Positions 30,127 to 39,815 of a stretch of 58,833 nt of DNA are shown one piece after another. The stretch is from Dyella sp. EPa41 (lineage in GTDB: Bacteria; Pseudomonadota; Gammaproteobacteria; Xanthomonadales; Rhodanobacteraceae). Location of the stretch: NCBI RefSeq assembly GCF_016586165.1, contig NZ_BCPR01000025.1, positions 1-58,833 on the forward strand, given 5' to 3'. A program made the translations under genes and the position numbers. Numbering within the stretch: position 1 is the stretch's first letter; each line of letters begins with the position of its first letter. The notes under the pieces are model-generated. The model saw only the letters and a list, made by a program, of their open reading frames with translations. It ran no database searches and was not told the DNA's origin.

Positions 30127-30618
30127 ATGCAGCATCTGACCATCGTCACCACCGGCGGCACCATCGACAAGATCTACTTCGACGACAAGTCGGACTACAA
30201 GATCGGCGCGCCGCAGATCGGCGAGATCCTCGGTCAGCTCGGCGTGGCCTTCCAGTTCGACGTGATCCCGATCCTGCGCAAGGACAGCCTGCACATCACC
30301 GACGAGGATCGCGCGCTGGTGCGTTCCACCATCGAGGCGCAGCCGCATCGCCATGTGCTGGTCACGCACGGCACCGACACCATGGTCGAGACGGCGCGCG
30401 AGCTCGCCCAGATCAAGGGCAAGGTGATCGTGCTCACCGGGGCGCTCAATCCGGCGCGTTTCCAGGGCTCCGATGCCGTGTTCAACATCGGCTGCGCGGT
30501 CGCCGCCGTGCAGACGCTGCCCGATGGCGTCTACATCACCATGAACGGCCGCGTGTGGGATCCGTCCAAGGTGCGCAAGAACCGTGAGGCGAACCGCTTC
30601 GAGGAATCGGCCGGCTGA
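30127..30618 (+). CDS. Short asparaginase N-terminal-domain protein
   Basis: The 163-residue protein corresponds only to the N-terminal catalytic domain of L-asparaginase I/II (about 330 residues). Both catalytic Thr motifs are present: VTTGGTIDKIYF and VTHGTDTMVETA. It ends after MNGRVWDPSKVRKN with no second domain. Single-domain versions of this size are widespread, so this is probably not a truncation. Hydrolysis of Asn is unproven. A terminator follows. Confidence 0.85.
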   Translation: MQHLTIVTTGGTIDKIYFDDKSDYKIGAPQIGEILGQLGVAFQFDVIPILRKDSLHITDEDRALVRSTIEAQPHRHVLVTHGTDTMVETARELAQIKGKVIVLTGALNPARFQGSDAVFNIGCAVAAVQTLPDGVYITMNGRVWDPSKVRKNREANRFEESAG

Positions 30619-30642
30619 GCCTGCGCGACCCGTTTGCACGAG

Positions 30643-30675
30643 AAGGCCCGGTCATCGCTGACCGGGCCTTTTTTT
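30643..30675 (+). terminator. Rho-independent terminator after the asparaginase gene
   Basis: A perfect 12-bp stem AAGGCCCGGTCA/TGACCGGGCCTT with loop TCGC is followed by TTTTT. It lies between two convergent genes. Confidence 0.9.
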
Positions 30676-30693
30676 GCATCGAACGCTCGCGGA

Positions 30694-33339
30694 TTACTGG
30701 GCGATCAGGCTTGCGTCATCCAGCACGAACGAGGTCTGCAGCGACGAATCTTCCGTGCCGGTGAACTTGATCGTCACCGTCTGGCCGATATAGGCACTGA
30801 GGTCAAACGTGTGCTGGCCATAGCCCGACGCCGCGTTGAGGTTCGAATAGGTCGCCAGCGTCTTCAGCAACGTGCCGCTGCTGTTGAGCACCTGCACCGT
30901 CAGCTTGTCGTACGCCGTGGTCGTGGTGGTCTCCGCCGTGTCGACGTGCAGGTAGAACGACAGCGTCGCGGTGGTCTTGCCACTGGGAATGGTCACCTTC
31001 TGCGACACCGTATCGGTGTGCGACTGCCCGTAACCGTCAAGCCAAGCGAACCACGTACCACCGTGCGCCGTCTCGCCGCTGCAGGTGCTGTTGCTGCACA
31101 GCACGCTGGTGCTCATCGACCATGGACTCGCCGTGCCGGTCTCGAAGCCGGGATTGCCCAGCAGTTGCGAAGGCGCGCTGGAAGTCACCGTCACCGACGA
31201 CGTCTTGCTCGAGGTCTTGCCGCTCGCGCTGTCCGTCACCGTCTCGGTGACGTTGTACGTGCCGGCCGCGGCGTAGGTATGACTGGGGCTGGTGGCCGAG
31301 GACGTGCCGCCATCCCCGAAGGTCCATGCGTGCGAGGAGATCGTGCCGCCGCTGTCGGTGGAGCTGTCGGTGAAGGTCGCCGTGAGCCCGCTGGTGACGA
31401 AGCTGAAGTTCGCCGTCGGCGTGCCGCCGGTCGAACCGCCACCGCCCCAGTACTGGGTCACGTAGCTGTTGAACTTGGCGATGTCCAGGCTGCCCCAGCC
31501 GGTGGTGTTGTCGAAGCCCGCCTTGGCCGTATAACCGTAGCCGTTGTAGCCATTGTTGCCCGAGGTGACGTCATGCAGCGGCGTCGCATCGGAGGGGAAA
31601 TGCGCATACATGTTCTGCGTCGGCAGGCCCAGCGTGTTGCCGTTGGCCGAGAGAATGCGCGCCCAGATGCCCACGAAGATCGGCGAAGCCAGGCTGGTGC
31701 CGCCGATCTGATAGGTCTGGCCCTGGATGATGATGTTCGCGCCGGTGGACTGCGCCGCATCGAACGCGAGATCTGGCACCTGGCGCTTGGTCACCGAGGA
31801 ACCCAATGCCGTGGTCTGCCAGCTGGGTGCGGTTTCATACAGGCTCACGCCGCCACCCGTGGCCCACAGCCGCTTGTTGTTGTCGCCATTGCTCGGGTCA
31901 ACGGCGGCCAGGCCTTCGTTCCACACGGTTTCGCCGGTCCAGGTGGTGCCGCTGGTGCTCAGCGTGGTACCGCCCACGGCGACCACGTTCGGCGACGTCG
32001 CCGGCTCGCTCACCGAGTAGTGGCTGAGCGAGATCTCCACCGTACCGGCGGAGTTGGTGACGTAGCCCGGCGCGCCTTCGGTCGGATCATTCGACCACTG
32101 GTAGACGCCCGCGTCGCCCGACGCGATCGAGAAGGTCTGGCCCTGCGCCACGGCCTGGGCAAAGATCTTGTCGTCGGCCGCCTGCGTACCGGAGCTGTTG
32201 GCGGCGGATTCGTCCTCGCCCAGCGACACGTTGATCACCTTCGCCACGTTGTCGGTGACGGCGCGGTTGTACGACGCCGTGATGGCCGCGTCGGTAAGGC
32301 AGCTGTCGTTCGAGCAGTTCGGCGCGGAATAGAAGATCAGCTTGCCCACGCCACCGGAGGTGCCAACGATGGTCTGGCTGTCCAGGTTCCACTCGCCATC
32401 GCCATTGGGATCGTCCGCGTAGGTGTTGCTGCCCGTCTTCACCACCTGCGTGTTCACCGTGCCCATGCCCGCATTGCTGGTGAAGGTGCCGAGGTCGGTG
32501 ATGGTCTGGGTCATGTCGCCCCAGGTGATGATGCCCACCGTGGTGGCGGATGCCGTGGGCGTGCCACCCGCGTCATAGATCGCCGGGAAATCGGTCGGGC
32601 TGTGCGACACCTGGCTGGCTGTCGCCTGCACGCCCACGTGATTGGCGCCGGCATGCGGCTGCACCGGGCCGAGGATGCGGTGCATGGTGTGCGGCACGTT
32701 GACGTTCTGCAGGCCGAGCACCGCATCGACGATGCCACCGAGCGCCTGCGGCACCTGCACGTCGGCATCGTTGGCGATGCGCTGCTTGCCGCCATAGGCG
32801 AACGTGCGCATGGTGGTGCGGAACGCGGCGTTCACCGTGTTGGCATTGCCGTCCGCCGACACCAGCAGGTTGTTGGAGGCCACCTGCACGTTGGTAAAGC
32901 CGGACTGGCGCAGGTGCGCGGCGACCTTCGCGGCATCCGCGTCCGTCGGCGCGTAGCGTGCCTTGAACTGCGCAGGCGTCAGGAAATGATGGTACTGCGA
33001 GCTTGCCGGATCATTGACCGCATGCAGGAACGCCTCCAGCTCATCCACGTTGCGCAGGTTCAAACTGACCTCCACATGCATGGGCTTGCTGGCTTCCAGC
33101 GGCGCCACCGTGGCGGCATCCACGGTGGGTGCGCCATGCAGGCTCAACGTCCACGCCGCTTGTGTCGTCGCCGCCGTGGCTGGCGCCACGCTGCGCGTCA
33201 TCGCGGCATGGGTGCGCGTGCCCACCCACGCGTCGACGCCCGCCGCGTGCGCGGCGCCTCCGGCCATCGCGAACGATACGGCCAGCGGCAGCAGCGCCTT
33301 TCGTACTGCCTTTCCCCGCAAATCGATACGAACAGTCAT
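30694..33339 (-). CDS. Secreted S53 (sedolisin/pseudomonalisin-type) peptidase with PKD domain
   Basis: The 881-residue protein has a signal peptide (AGGAAHAA near residue 31), a pro-kumamolisin activation domain (about 50-190), then an S53 catalytic domain. The triad appears as EWNLD (Glu and Asp four apart), SIASGDAG (oxyanion Asp) and [10 protein letters not shown] (nucleophile Ser). A Gly-rich linker leads to a PKD domain (WTFGDGG) and a C-terminal jelly-roll-like module ending [12 protein letters not shown]. It is an acid-acting extracellular endopeptidase by family. AAGGAGAC precedes ATG 33339. Confidence 0.93.
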   Translation of the reverse strand: MTVRIDLRGKAVRKALLPLAVSFAMAGGAAHAAGVDAWVGTRTHAAMTRSVAPATAATTQAAWTLSLHGAPTVDAATVAPLEASKPMHVEVSLNLRNVDELEAFLHAVNDPASSQYHHFLTPAQFKARYAPTDADAAKVAAHLRQSGFTNVQVASNNLLVSADGNANTVNAAFRTTMRTFAYGGKQRIANDADVQVPQALGGIVDAVLGLQNVNVPHTMHRILGPVQPHAGANHVGVQATASQVSHSPTDFPAIYDAGGTPTASATTVGIITWGDMTQTITDLGTFTSNAGMGTVNTQVVKTGSNTYADDPNGDGEWNLDSQTIVGTSGGVGKLIFYSAPNCSNDSCLTDAAITASYNRAVTDNVAKVINVSLGEDESAANSSGTQAADDKIFAQAVAQGQTFSIASGDAGVYQWSNDPTEGAPGYVTNSAGTVEISLSHYSVSEPATSPNVVAVGGTTLSTSGTTWTGETVWNEGLAAVDPSNGDNNKRLWATGGGVSLYETAPSWQTTALGSSVTKRQVPDLAFDAAQSTGANIIIQGQTYQIGGTSLASPIFVGIWARILSANGNTLGLPTQNMYAHFPSDATPLHDVTSGNNGYNGYGYTAKAGFDNTTGWGSLDIAKFNSYVTQYWGGGGSTGGTPTANFSFVTSGLTATFTDSSTDSGGTISSHAWTFGDGGTSSATSPSHTYAAAGTYNVTETVTDSASGKTSSKTSSVTVTSSAPSQLLGNPGFETGTASPWSMSTSVLCSNSTCSGETAHGGTWFAWLDGYGQSHTDTVSQKVTIPSGKTTATLSFYLHVDTAETTTTTAYDKLTVQVLNSSGTLLKTLATYSNLNAASGYGQHTFDLSAYIGQTVTIKFTGTEDSSLQTSFVLDDASLIAQ

Positions 33340-34045
33340 TCTTGTCTCCTTGACATTTTTTGAGGACAAAACCGTCCCGTGCCGCGCGTTATGGCGCCGC
33401 ATGGACCTTGGTTGCCGCGGTGGACGCGGCCTCAGCTCTGGTGACTGTCTTGCGATCCGATAGGCGCCAGTACTCGCCTTCCCCCTGCCATCCCTGGAAC
33501 GTTGTGTGCTGGCGCAGACTCGCTAAACGACGCTCACGCGATCGAATGCCGGTGTTGGCGTCGCCAATGGACCATCCGTCAACCCTCCCGTCGTCGGATC
33601 AATTGACGCTAATCAAGAAAATGCGGAGCGTCAACGCTGGCGAAGGGTTTTCGCGACAGGCACCCAAACAAGCAAATTGATGCGGATTTTCCAGTTTGAA
33701 ACGCCATATTTTGCGTTTCTTGCGACAGGCTTTCGGATGCGCTCACGCGCGCGCAAAAGCTTCGATTCAAGGACTTGCGCGAGCAGCCCGGACGGGCACG
33801 TTCGTATCAGCAGAATCGGAGAATGGCGACCTGCTTCATTTCACTCGATCTCAATTTTTTCGCGCAACGCGACACGGCAACGGCGCCATGCCACCACGTG
33901 GCGCGAAAGAAGTTGCGCGCATTTGGCGACCTGGATCACATCGGCATTTGACATAGATAAATCGATATTAAATTTCGCTGTCGCTCCTTCGCGGGTTTCG
34001 TGGCTCGCGAGATGAGCGCTTCATCATTCCGTGTGCCTCACGCAC
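33340..34045. other. Long gene-poor, AT-richer spacer upstream of the S53 peptidase
   Basis: About 700 bp without a convincing gene. From roughly 33600 the base composition becomes clearly more AT-rich than the surroundings. It contains a perfect inverted repeat TTGACGCT-N16-AGCGTCAA (33603-33634), which on the minus strand could overlay a -35 TTGACG with a weak -10 TAGCGT 17 nt away. Short open frames here lack homology or a ribosome site I can recognise. Confidence 0.6.
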
Positions 34046-34075
34046 AAAAAGGGGCGCGATGGTTCACCGCGCCCT
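34046..34075 (-). terminator. Rho-independent terminator of the long-form PPK2 gene
   Basis: On the minus strand a GGGCGCG/CGCGCCC stem (34052-34058 with 34068-34074) with a 9-nt loop is followed by CTTTTTGTG. It lies 24 bp after the PPK2 stop. Confidence 0.78.
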
Positions 34076-34098
34076 TCGTGTCGCAAAAAGAAAACCGA

Positions 34099-35229
34099 TC
34101 AGCCGAACAACGCGCGCCCCACGATCAGCGGATCGGCCAAGCCAACCACCTGGCCATTGCGATTGGCGTACGGCAGCCGATTGAGGACGTAGCGCATGGC
34201 GTTGAGGCGTGCGCGCTTCTTGCAGTCGGAGCGGATGACGATCCACGGCGAGTCCGCCGTGTCGGTGTGCGCGAACATCGCCTCCTTGGCCCACGTATAG
34301 GCCTCCCACTTGTCGAGCGAGGCAAGATCCACGGGGCTGAGCTTCCATTGCTTCAGCGGGTGCAACTTCCGTTCGCCGAAGCGGCGCCGCTGTTCTTCCT
34401 GGCTCACCGAGAACCAGAACTTGAAAAGGTGGATGCCACTGTTCACCAGGTGCCGCTCGAACTCCGGCACCTGCCGCATGAAGTCCTCGTACTCTTTCTG
34501 CGTGCAGAAACCCATCACGTGCTCGACGCCTGCCCGGTTGTACCAGCTGCGGTCGAACAGCACGATCTCGCCGGACGTCGGCAGGTGCTGGATGTAGCGC
34601 TGGAAATACCACTGGCCCCGCTCGGCCTCGGTGGGCTTCTCCAGCGCGACCACGCGCGCGCCGCGCGGATTGAGGTGTTCCATGAAGCGCTTGATGGCGC
34701 CGCCCTTGCCCGCCGCGTCGCGCCCCTCGAACAGGATCACCACGCGCTGGCCGGTCTCGCGCACCCATGCCTGCAGCTTCAGCAGTTCGACCTGCAGCCG
34801 GTATTTCTGCTTCTCGTAATTGCGGCGCGACATCTTCTGCCGATACGGATACTCGCCCTTGCGCCATCCCGGCGAGAGTTCCTCGTCCGGATGGCGACTG
34901 CCGCCATGCCGAAGGTTCGGGTCGCCCTCCAGCACCAGGGTGCGAAAGCGCGTGGCATCGTCGGGCGACAGGCCATCGAGGATGGTCCTCACGCTGTCGA
35001 GCAAGGTATCCGCGTCGTGCGTGGCCGCCTGCACCAGTATGTCCTGCGTGCTGTCGGCCATCTCGGCCTGCGCCGACGCGATGGCGTCGTCGACGCGGCG
35101 GCGCTCGGCGGCCTGGCTGCCGCGTGCCGGCGCTGTAGCGATATCGATGGACGCCGCATCGTCTGCTACGACGCCGGCATCCGTCATGTTGTCCGTTTCG
35201 GACACGTGCGGAAGCATGGTTGACGACAT
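34099..35229 (-). CDS. Polyphosphate kinase 2 family protein (long form)
   Basis: The 376-residue PPK2 has a variable, probably disordered N-terminal region of about 135 residues, then the ppk2 domain: Walker A FEGRDAAGKGGAIKRF, EHLNPRGARVVALEKP, GQWYFQRYIQHLP and Walker B GEIVLFDRSWYNRAGVEHVMGF, ending in the family tail. PPK2 enzymes move phosphate between polyphosphate and nucleotides. ATG 35229 (MSSTML) was chosen; ATG 35217 is possible. It is a paralogue of the short PPK2 at 17428. A small YdcH-type gene lies 69 bp upstream. Confidence 0.92.
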   Translation of the reverse strand: MSSTMLPHVSETDNMTDAGVVADDAASIDIATAPARGSQAAERRRVDDAIASAQAEMADSTQDILVQAATHDADTLLDSVRTILDGLSPDDATRFRTLVLEGDPNLRHGGSRHPDEELSPGWRKGEYPYRQKMSRRNYEKQKYRLQVELLKLQAWVRETGQRVVILFEGRDAAGKGGAIKRFMEHLNPRGARVVALEKPTEAERGQWYFQRYIQHLPTSGEIVLFDRSWYNRAGVEHVMGFCTQKEYEDFMRQVPEFERHLVNSGIHLFKFWFSVSQEEQRRRFGERKLHPLKQWKLSPVDLASLDKWEAYTWAKEAMFAHTDTADSPWIVIRSDCKKRARLNAMRYVLNRLPYANRNGQVVGLADPLIVGRALFG

Positions 35230-35298
35230 CTCGTCACCCCGAATGTTTGGTTGAGGGAAGGCGCCGCGCATGCGGCGTGCGCAGGACAGATGCTGCGC

Positions 35299-35517
35299 TC
35301 AGGCCGCCGATGCGCGACGCAGGATGACGTACAGCTGGTCCTTGAGCAGCAGCTTTTCCTTCTTCAGCTGCTCGATGGCCAGCGCGCCGGCGGGCGCGAT
35401 GCCCATTTCCATGTTCTTGATTTCCTGGTCCAGCTCGTTGTGGCGATGGAACAGGCGAGAGAAGTGAGGATCACGGCCCTTCAGCTCGGTGATCAGATCG
35501 CGGAACTCAGGAAACAT
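35299..35517 (-). CDS. YdcH/DUF465-family small helical protein
   Basis: The 72-residue protein matches the DUF465 pattern: MFPEFRDLITELKGRDPHFS, FHRHNELDQEIKNMEMG and a C-terminal basic coiled coil LKKEKLLLKDQLYVIL. It is entirely helical, likely a coiled-coil hairpin. The function is unknown. It shares strand with the long PPK2 and could be co-transcribed. Confidence 0.9.
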   Translation of the reverse strand: MFPEFRDLITELKGRDPHFSRLFHRHNELDQEIKNMEMGIAPAGALAIEQLKKEKLLLKDQLYVILRRASAA

Positions 35518-35636
35518 GTGCTCTCCATGACTTGGGTCAGACTGCGTAGCAGTCTGCCGTCGATGGAAGCCGAGGGTGTTGATGTGAGGCAGGTACGTGC
35601 GGCGCGCTTGCCGCGCTCAGGCAGCCGTGCGGCATG

Positions 35637-35745
35637 GTAGGAGCGCACCCAGTGCGCGACCGCGGTGCAACGGATTCACCGCTCCGCAGGCTTATCGCGC
35701 ACTGGGTGCGCTCCTACAAAGGCAAGCACTGGGTGCGCTCCTGCA
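35637..35745. repeat. REP pair plus a half copy downstream of sufT
   Basis: A full pair, GTAGGAGCGCACCCAGTGCG to GTGCGCTCCTAC (35637-35717), is followed by a solitary right-arm copy GCACTGGGTGCGCTCCTGCA (35726-35745). The half copy looks like a duplicated arm. Confidence 0.88.
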
Positions 35746-35759
35746 AAGCAAGAGGCGGC

Positions 35760-36317
35760 TTAAAGCATGCCGGTTTCGAGCTTCGCGATATCCGACATCA
35801 TGGAGTGGTTCCACGGCGGATCGAACACGAGGTCGACGTCGGCCTCTGCAACGGTGGGGATGAGTTCCAGCTTGGTGCGCACGTCGTCGACGAGGATGTC
35901 GCCCATGCCGCAGCCCGGCGCGGTCAGCGTCATCTTCACGTAGACCTTGCGCTTCTCCGGCTCGATCTGCTCGATGCTCACGTCGTAGACGAGGCCAAGC
36001 TCGACCACGTTGATCGGAATTTCCGGGTCGAACACGGTGCGCAGCTGCTGCCACACCAGCGCTTCGACGTCGGCATCGCTGGCGTCCACCGCCAGTTCGA
36101 TCGGCGGGGGCGGTTCCTTGCCCAGGGCGTCGGCGTCGTTGCCGGCGATGCGGAACAGGTTGCCCTCCACGTACACCGTGAAGCTGCCGCCGAGCGCCTG
36201 GGTGATATAGCCCACCTGCCCCGCGGGCAAGCTCACCGTCTCGCCCTGCGGCACCATGACCGCCTGGCAGTCGCGCTCCAGGGTGAAGGGTTCGCTGCTA
36301 AGACTGAAACCGCTCAT
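35760..36317 (-). CDS. sufT: Iron-sulfur cluster assembly protein SufT (DUF59/MIP18 type)
   Basis: The 185-residue protein has an N-terminal beta region (CQAVMVPQGETVSLPAGQ) and a C-terminal DUF59 domain with VFDPEIPINVVELGLVYDV and LTAPGCGMGDILVDDV (Cys in the APGC loop), ending in DPPWNHSMMSD. SufT is an accessory Fe-S maturation factor. No other suf gene is adjacent. ATG 36317 (MSGFSLSSE) has GAGA upstream; ATG 36329 is an alternative. Confidence 0.9.
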   Translation of the reverse strand: MSGFSLSSEPFTLERDCQAVMVPQGETVSLPAGQVGYITQALGGSFTVYVEGNLFRIAGNDADALGKEPPPPIELAVDASDADVEALVWQQLRTVFDPEIPINVVELGLVYDVSIEQIEPEKRKVYVKMTLTAPGCGMGDILVDDVRTKLELIPTVAEADVDLVFDPPWNHSMMSDIAKLETGML

Positions 36318-36529
36318 GCCGAATCTCATCGATGGGCGCGGTGAAAGGGGCGCGCCAAACCACATAGTATGCCGCCTCCCGGCCGCACATTCCCCACATC
36401 AGGCCAGACCGGACCGAACTCAAGACCGCCGGACCACGCCATGACGCCCCAATCCGGCGCCGCGCTATGATGGGGGTTTTACGCCAGAGAAGAACCCGTG
36501 CCCGCCGCCCTGCTTTTCCCTTGCCTTTC

Positions 36530-36967
36530 ATGAACGCTCGGGTCGCGTTCGCCTGGCTCCTCGCCGCTGTCAGCGCCGTCATGCTCGGCCTGGCCGCCGG
36601 CGCCGTGTGGATGGTGCCCACGCTTTACCTGCAGCGTCCGCTGCCCTGGCTGGCGGTGCTGGTCGGCTGGCTGCTCGGCAAGGCCATTCGCCACTGGGTG
36701 CGCCCACCGGGTCCCGGCGCCGCCCTGCTGGCGGCCATGGCCGCATTGACGGCGGCGCTCTACGTGAACCTGCTGACCGCGGCCGCGCGCATCGCAGGGC
36801 TGATGGGCCTGGGGTTGGTCGACACGCTGCGCACCGCCGGTTTTGGCCTGCTGCTGCAGCTCGCCGAACTCGGCAGCATGCCGACGGACGATGTCTGGTA
36901 CGCCATCGGCATGGGCCTGGCCGCCCTTGCCGCCGGCCGGGCGACAAGGGCAAAGACGGACGCCTGA
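36530..36967 (+). CDS. Small hydrophobic membrane protein of unknown function
   Basis: The 145-residue protein has about four membrane helices (residues 5-27, 35-50, 61-85, 92-112) and an extracytoplasmic or loop segment LAELGSMPTDDVWYAIGMG. I do not recognise the family. The start at ATG 36530 (MNARVAFAWLL) was chosen because upstream codons are Arg/Pro-rich and lack hydrophobicity. It is convergent with pntB, with a gap of 7 bp. Confidence 0.65.
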   Translation: MNARVAFAWLLAAVSAVMLGLAAGAVWMVPTLYLQRPLPWLAVLVGWLLGKAIRHWVRPPGPGAALLAAMAALTAALYVNLLTAAARIAGLMGLGLVDTLRTAGFGLLLQLAELGSMPTDDVWYAIGMGLAALAAGRATRAKTDA

Positions 36968-36974
36968 GCGCCCG

Positions 36975-38405
36975 TCAGCTTTCCAGCGACTTGAGTTCCG
37001 ATACCAGCTGGCTCGCCGCGGCCTGGCCATCGCCGTAGAGCATGCGCGCGTTGTCCGCATAGAACAGCGCGTTCTCGATGCCCGCGAAGCCGGTGCCCTT
37101 GCCGCGCTTGACCACGATCACCTGCCTGGCATCCGCCACATCGAGGATGGGCATGCCGTAGATCGGCGACGAGGGATCGGTCTTGGCCAGCGGGTTGACC
37201 ACATCGTTGGCGCCGATCACCAGCGCCACGTCGGTGTTGGGGAATTCCGGATTGATGTCGTCCATGTCGGCGATGAGGTCGTAGGGCACGCCCGCCTCCG
37301 CCAGCAGCACGTTCATATGGCCGGGCATGCGTCCCGCCACCGGATGGATGGCGAACTTCACCTTCACCCCTCGCTCGATCAGCAGCTTGGCGAACTCCCA
37401 CACCTTGTGCTGCGCCTGCGCCACGGCCATGCCGTAGCCCGGCACGATCACCACGCGCTCGGCATAGGCCATCATCACGGCGGCATCGCTGGCCTCGATC
37501 GGCTTCTGGCTGCCGCCGATGGCCTGCGCTTCACCGGCCGTGGCGCCGAAGCTGCCGAACAGCACGTTGCCGATCGAGCGGTTCATCGCCTTGGCCATCA
37601 GCTGGGTCAGCAAGGTACCCGCCGCGCCCACCACGGTGCCGGCGATGATCATCGCCTCGTTCTGCAGCACGAAGCCCTCGAAGGCCACGGCCAGGCCGGT
37701 GAAGGCGTTGTACAGCGAGATCACCACCGGCATGTCGGCGCCACCGATGGGCAGCGTCATCATCAGGCCGAACATCAGCGCAAGTACGAAGAACACCACG
37801 ATCAGCGGCATCGACAGCTGGCCGCCGGCGATCATCGCGCCAAGCACGACCGCACCCGCCAGCACCAGCATGTTCACCGCGCGCTGGCCGGGGAACACGA
37901 AGCGCTTGTCCAGCCAGCCCTGCAGCTTGGCAAAGGCGATCAGCGAACCGGAAAAGCTCACCGAACCGATCAGGGCGCCGAGCACGGCCAGCGCCAGCTG
38001 GGCCGTTCCCGGCGTCGCGGTGCCGCTGGCGGTGAATTCGCCGCCGTCCAGCAGGGTGACCGCCGCGCCGGCATAACTGAACAGCTCGGTGGCGCCGATG
38101 GCCGCCGCGGCGCCGCCACCCATGCCGTTGTAGAGGGCCACCATCTGCGGCATGGCCGTCATCGCCACCCGGCGCCCCGACCACCAGGCGGCCGCCACGC
38201 CGATCAGCACGGCGGCCAGGATCAGCCCGCGGTTATGCATGTCCGGCAGGGCGAAGGTGGCGATCACCGCCACCAGCATGCCCACGCCGGCCCACACGAT
38301 GCCGCCCCGCGCCGTGCGGGGGGAGCTCATGCGCTTGAGACCGAGGATGAAGAGAAGGGCAGCGAGGAAGTAACAGGCCTTGATCACGATCGGCAGCCAG
38401 GCCAT
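36975..38405 (-). CDS. pntB: NAD(P) transhydrogenase subunit beta
   Basis: The 476-residue protein carries most of the proton channel (about nine membrane helices) and the NADP(H)-binding domain III: VIVPGYGMAVAQAQHKV, VAGRMPGHMNVLLAEAGVPY and VIGANDVVNPLAKTDPSSPI. It pairs with PntAa/PntAb to couple proton flow to NADPH formation. Its ATG shares one base with the pntAb stop (TAATG). It ends 7 bp from a convergent membrane-protein gene. Confidence 0.96.
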   Translation of the reverse strand: MAWLPIVIKACYFLAALLFILGLKRMSSPRTARGGIVWAGVGMLVAVIATFALPDMHNRGLILAAVLIGVAAAWWSGRRVAMTAMPQMVALYNGMGGGAAAAIGATELFSYAGAAVTLLDGGEFTASGTATPGTAQLALAVLGALIGSVSFSGSLIAFAKLQGWLDKRFVFPGQRAVNMLVLAGAVVLGAMIAGGQLSMPLIVVFFVLALMFGLMMTLPIGGADMPVVISLYNAFTGLAVAFEGFVLQNEAMIIAGTVVGAAGTLLTQLMAKAMNRSIGNVLFGSFGATAGEAQAIGGSQKPIEASDAAVMMAYAERVVIVPGYGMAVAQAQHKVWEFAKLLIERGVKVKFAIHPVAGRMPGHMNVLLAEAGVPYDLIADMDDINPEFPNTDVALVIGANDVVNPLAKTDPSSPIYGMPILDVADARQVIVVKRGKGTGFAGIENALFYADNARMLYGDGQAAASQLVSELKSLES

Positions 38406-38710
38406 TACTTCGCCTCCTTGCCGGCGGCGGGCTTGCTGGACTTGAACATCTCCAGCATGCGCTCGGTGACGACGTAACCGCCGGCCGCATTACCGGCACC
38501 AAGGAGTACACCCAGGAAGCCGATGGCGATCTCGAACGGGGTCTGCGCATGCCCTAGCGCGATCATGGCGCCGACCAGCACAATGCCGTGAATGAAGTTG
38601 GAACCCGACATCAGCGGCGTGTGGAGAATCACCGGTACCCGGGCGATGATCTCGTACCCCGTGAAAGCGGCCAGCATGAAGATGTAAAGCGCCAGGAACC
38701 CGTCGATCAT
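38405..38710 (-). CDS. pntAb: NAD(P) transhydrogenase subunit alpha part 2 (membrane)
   Basis: The 101-residue protein has three to four membrane helices, with YIFMLAAFTGYEIIARVPV, LHTPLMSGSNFIHGIVLVGA and GFLGVLLGAGNAAGGY, the signatures of the separate membrane part of PntA (Rhodospirillum-type three-subunit enzyme). It is followed directly by pntB. Its NAD-binding partner gene pntAa lies 1.7 kb away beyond an oppositely oriented operon. Confidence 0.95.
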   Translation of the reverse strand: MIDGFLALYIFMLAAFTGYEIIARVPVILHTPLMSGSNFIHGIVLVGAMIALGHAQTPFEIAIGFLGVLLGAGNAAGGYVVTERMLEMFKSSKPAAGKEAK

Positions 38711-38803
38711 GACCCCTCCCCGCCAGGACACCGTTGTCCCCGCATCATACGGGTGCGGGTCAACCCGTGCGAGCCTCGGACGTTGATGCACAGAGACGTA
38801 CCG

Positions 38804-39433
38804 ATGGAGTCTCAGCATGCCCGATCCGGCGAAGCGGACGATGACGCCATGACCAGCGCCGTATCCACTCTCGACGCCGAACTGCTGGCCGAAGACGTTC
38901 GTGCGGTGCCTGTTTCGATGGACGCTTTCCTGGCGCAGGTCGAGCGCCGAGCTTTCCGCATGGCCGAGCTGAACCTCGGCCACCGGGAGGACGCGCTCGA
39001 CGCCGTGCAGGACGCCATGCTGCGCCTGGTCAAGCATTACAGCGACAAGCCACCGCAGGAATGGACCCCGCTGTTCTGGGGCATCCTGCGGCGGCGCATC
39101 GTGGACCTGCAGCGTCGGCGCAAGGTGCGTTCGATCGTGGTCGGTTGGCTGGGCGGCCGGGACGAAGACGGCGAGGACCTGCCGGCCTGGGAGCCGGCCG
39201 ATACGGGGCCGGGCCCCCTGGAACGATTGCACGACTCGCAGTCGTATGCGGACATGGCAGCGGCCGTGAAACTGCTGCCCCAGCGCCAGCGCGAGGCTTT
39301 CATGCTGCGCGTGCTGGAAGGCCTGGACGTGGCGGAAACCGCGCAGGCCATGGGCTGTTCGGAAGGGAGCGTAAAAACACATCTGTCGCGCGCGCTGCAA
39401 CGTCTGCGCGACCAACTGGAGGACTGGCGATGA
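38804..39433 (+). CDS. ECF-type RNA polymerase sigma factor
   Basis: The 209-residue protein has region 2 (FRMAELNLGHREDALDAVQDAM, then WTPLFWGILRRRIVDLQRRR) and region 4 (LLPQRQREAFMLRVLEGLDVAETAQAMGCSEGSVKTHLSRAL) with its helix-turn-helix. Regions 2 and 4 are separated by a long acidic linker. The start is uncertain: ATG 38804 (MESQH) or 38849 (MTSAV). It overlaps the next gene by ATGA and is divergent from pntAb with a 93-bp shared gap. The following genes are its likely regulators. Confidence 0.9.
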   Translation: MESQHARSGEADDDAMTSAVSTLDAELLAEDVRAVPVSMDAFLAQVERRAFRMAELNLGHREDALDAVQDAMLRLVKHYSDKPPQEWTPLFWGILRRRIVDLQRRRKVRSIVVGWLGGRDEDGEDLPAWEPADTGPGPLERLHDSQSYADMAAAVKLLPQRQREAFMLRVLEGLDVAETAQAMGCSEGSVKTHLSRALQRLRDQLEDWR

Positions 39434-39813
39434 ATGCGCCCGACAACCATCTGGAACGCCGCGCCCGCGAGCTTTACCGCGAGGCGGCGCGTCAGCTCGA
39501 CCCGGCGGCCGCCGCACGGCTGCGCGCGGCACGGCGTGCCGCGCTGGCAGGCGCCGATGGCTCGTCGCTGGCCCAGCGACTGCTGCAACTGCTGTTGCCG
39601 GCGGGTGCCTTCGCGGCCATCGCCTTTGCCGCGCTGATGCTGTCCTCGCCCGTCCAGGGCCCGACCGGCGGTGCCGCAGCCGGCCTTTCGCCGATGACCG
39701 AAGCCGATGGCGAGCTGCCGCCGGATGCGGCAGCGGCCGATCCGGCCCTTTACCAGAACCTGGATTTCTACGGATGGCTGGCCAAGAACGGCAACAGTCA
39801 GGCGAGCCGGTGA
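39430..39813 (+). CDS. DUF3619 single-pass membrane protein (probable anti-sigma partner)
   Basis: The 127-residue protein has a charged cytoplasmic part (LERRARELYREAARQLDPAA), one membrane helix at about residues 55-73 and a short periplasmic tail (NLDFYGWLAKNGNSQASR). This layout, and ATGA overlap with the ECF sigma gene, suggest an anti-sigma factor, although the family itself is uncharacterised. The next gene starts 2 bp after its stop. Confidence 0.8.
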   Translation: MNAPDNHLERRARELYREAARQLDPAAAARLRAARRAALAGADGSSLAQRLLQLLLPAGAFAAIAFAALMLSSPVQGPTGGAAAGLSPMTEADGELPPDAAAADPALYQNLDFYGWLAKNGNSQASR

Positions 39814-39815
39814 CC

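Noticed and set aside
30127-30618. Asparaginase gene as a truncated pseudogene
   Set aside because: Both catalytic Thr motifs are intact, single-domain versions of this size are common, and it is followed by a proper terminator.
30634-33363. Long open frame (about 900 codons) on the plus strand opposite the S53 peptidase
   Set aside because: It mirrors the peptidase codons and is Arg/His/Val-rich with no domain. The peptidase has a signal peptide, ribosome site and complete catalytic motifs.
33677-34015. Possible 112-residue protein in the AT-richer spacer
   Set aside because: No ribosome site, no homology I can recognise, and Arg/Ser-rich composition typical of chance frames.
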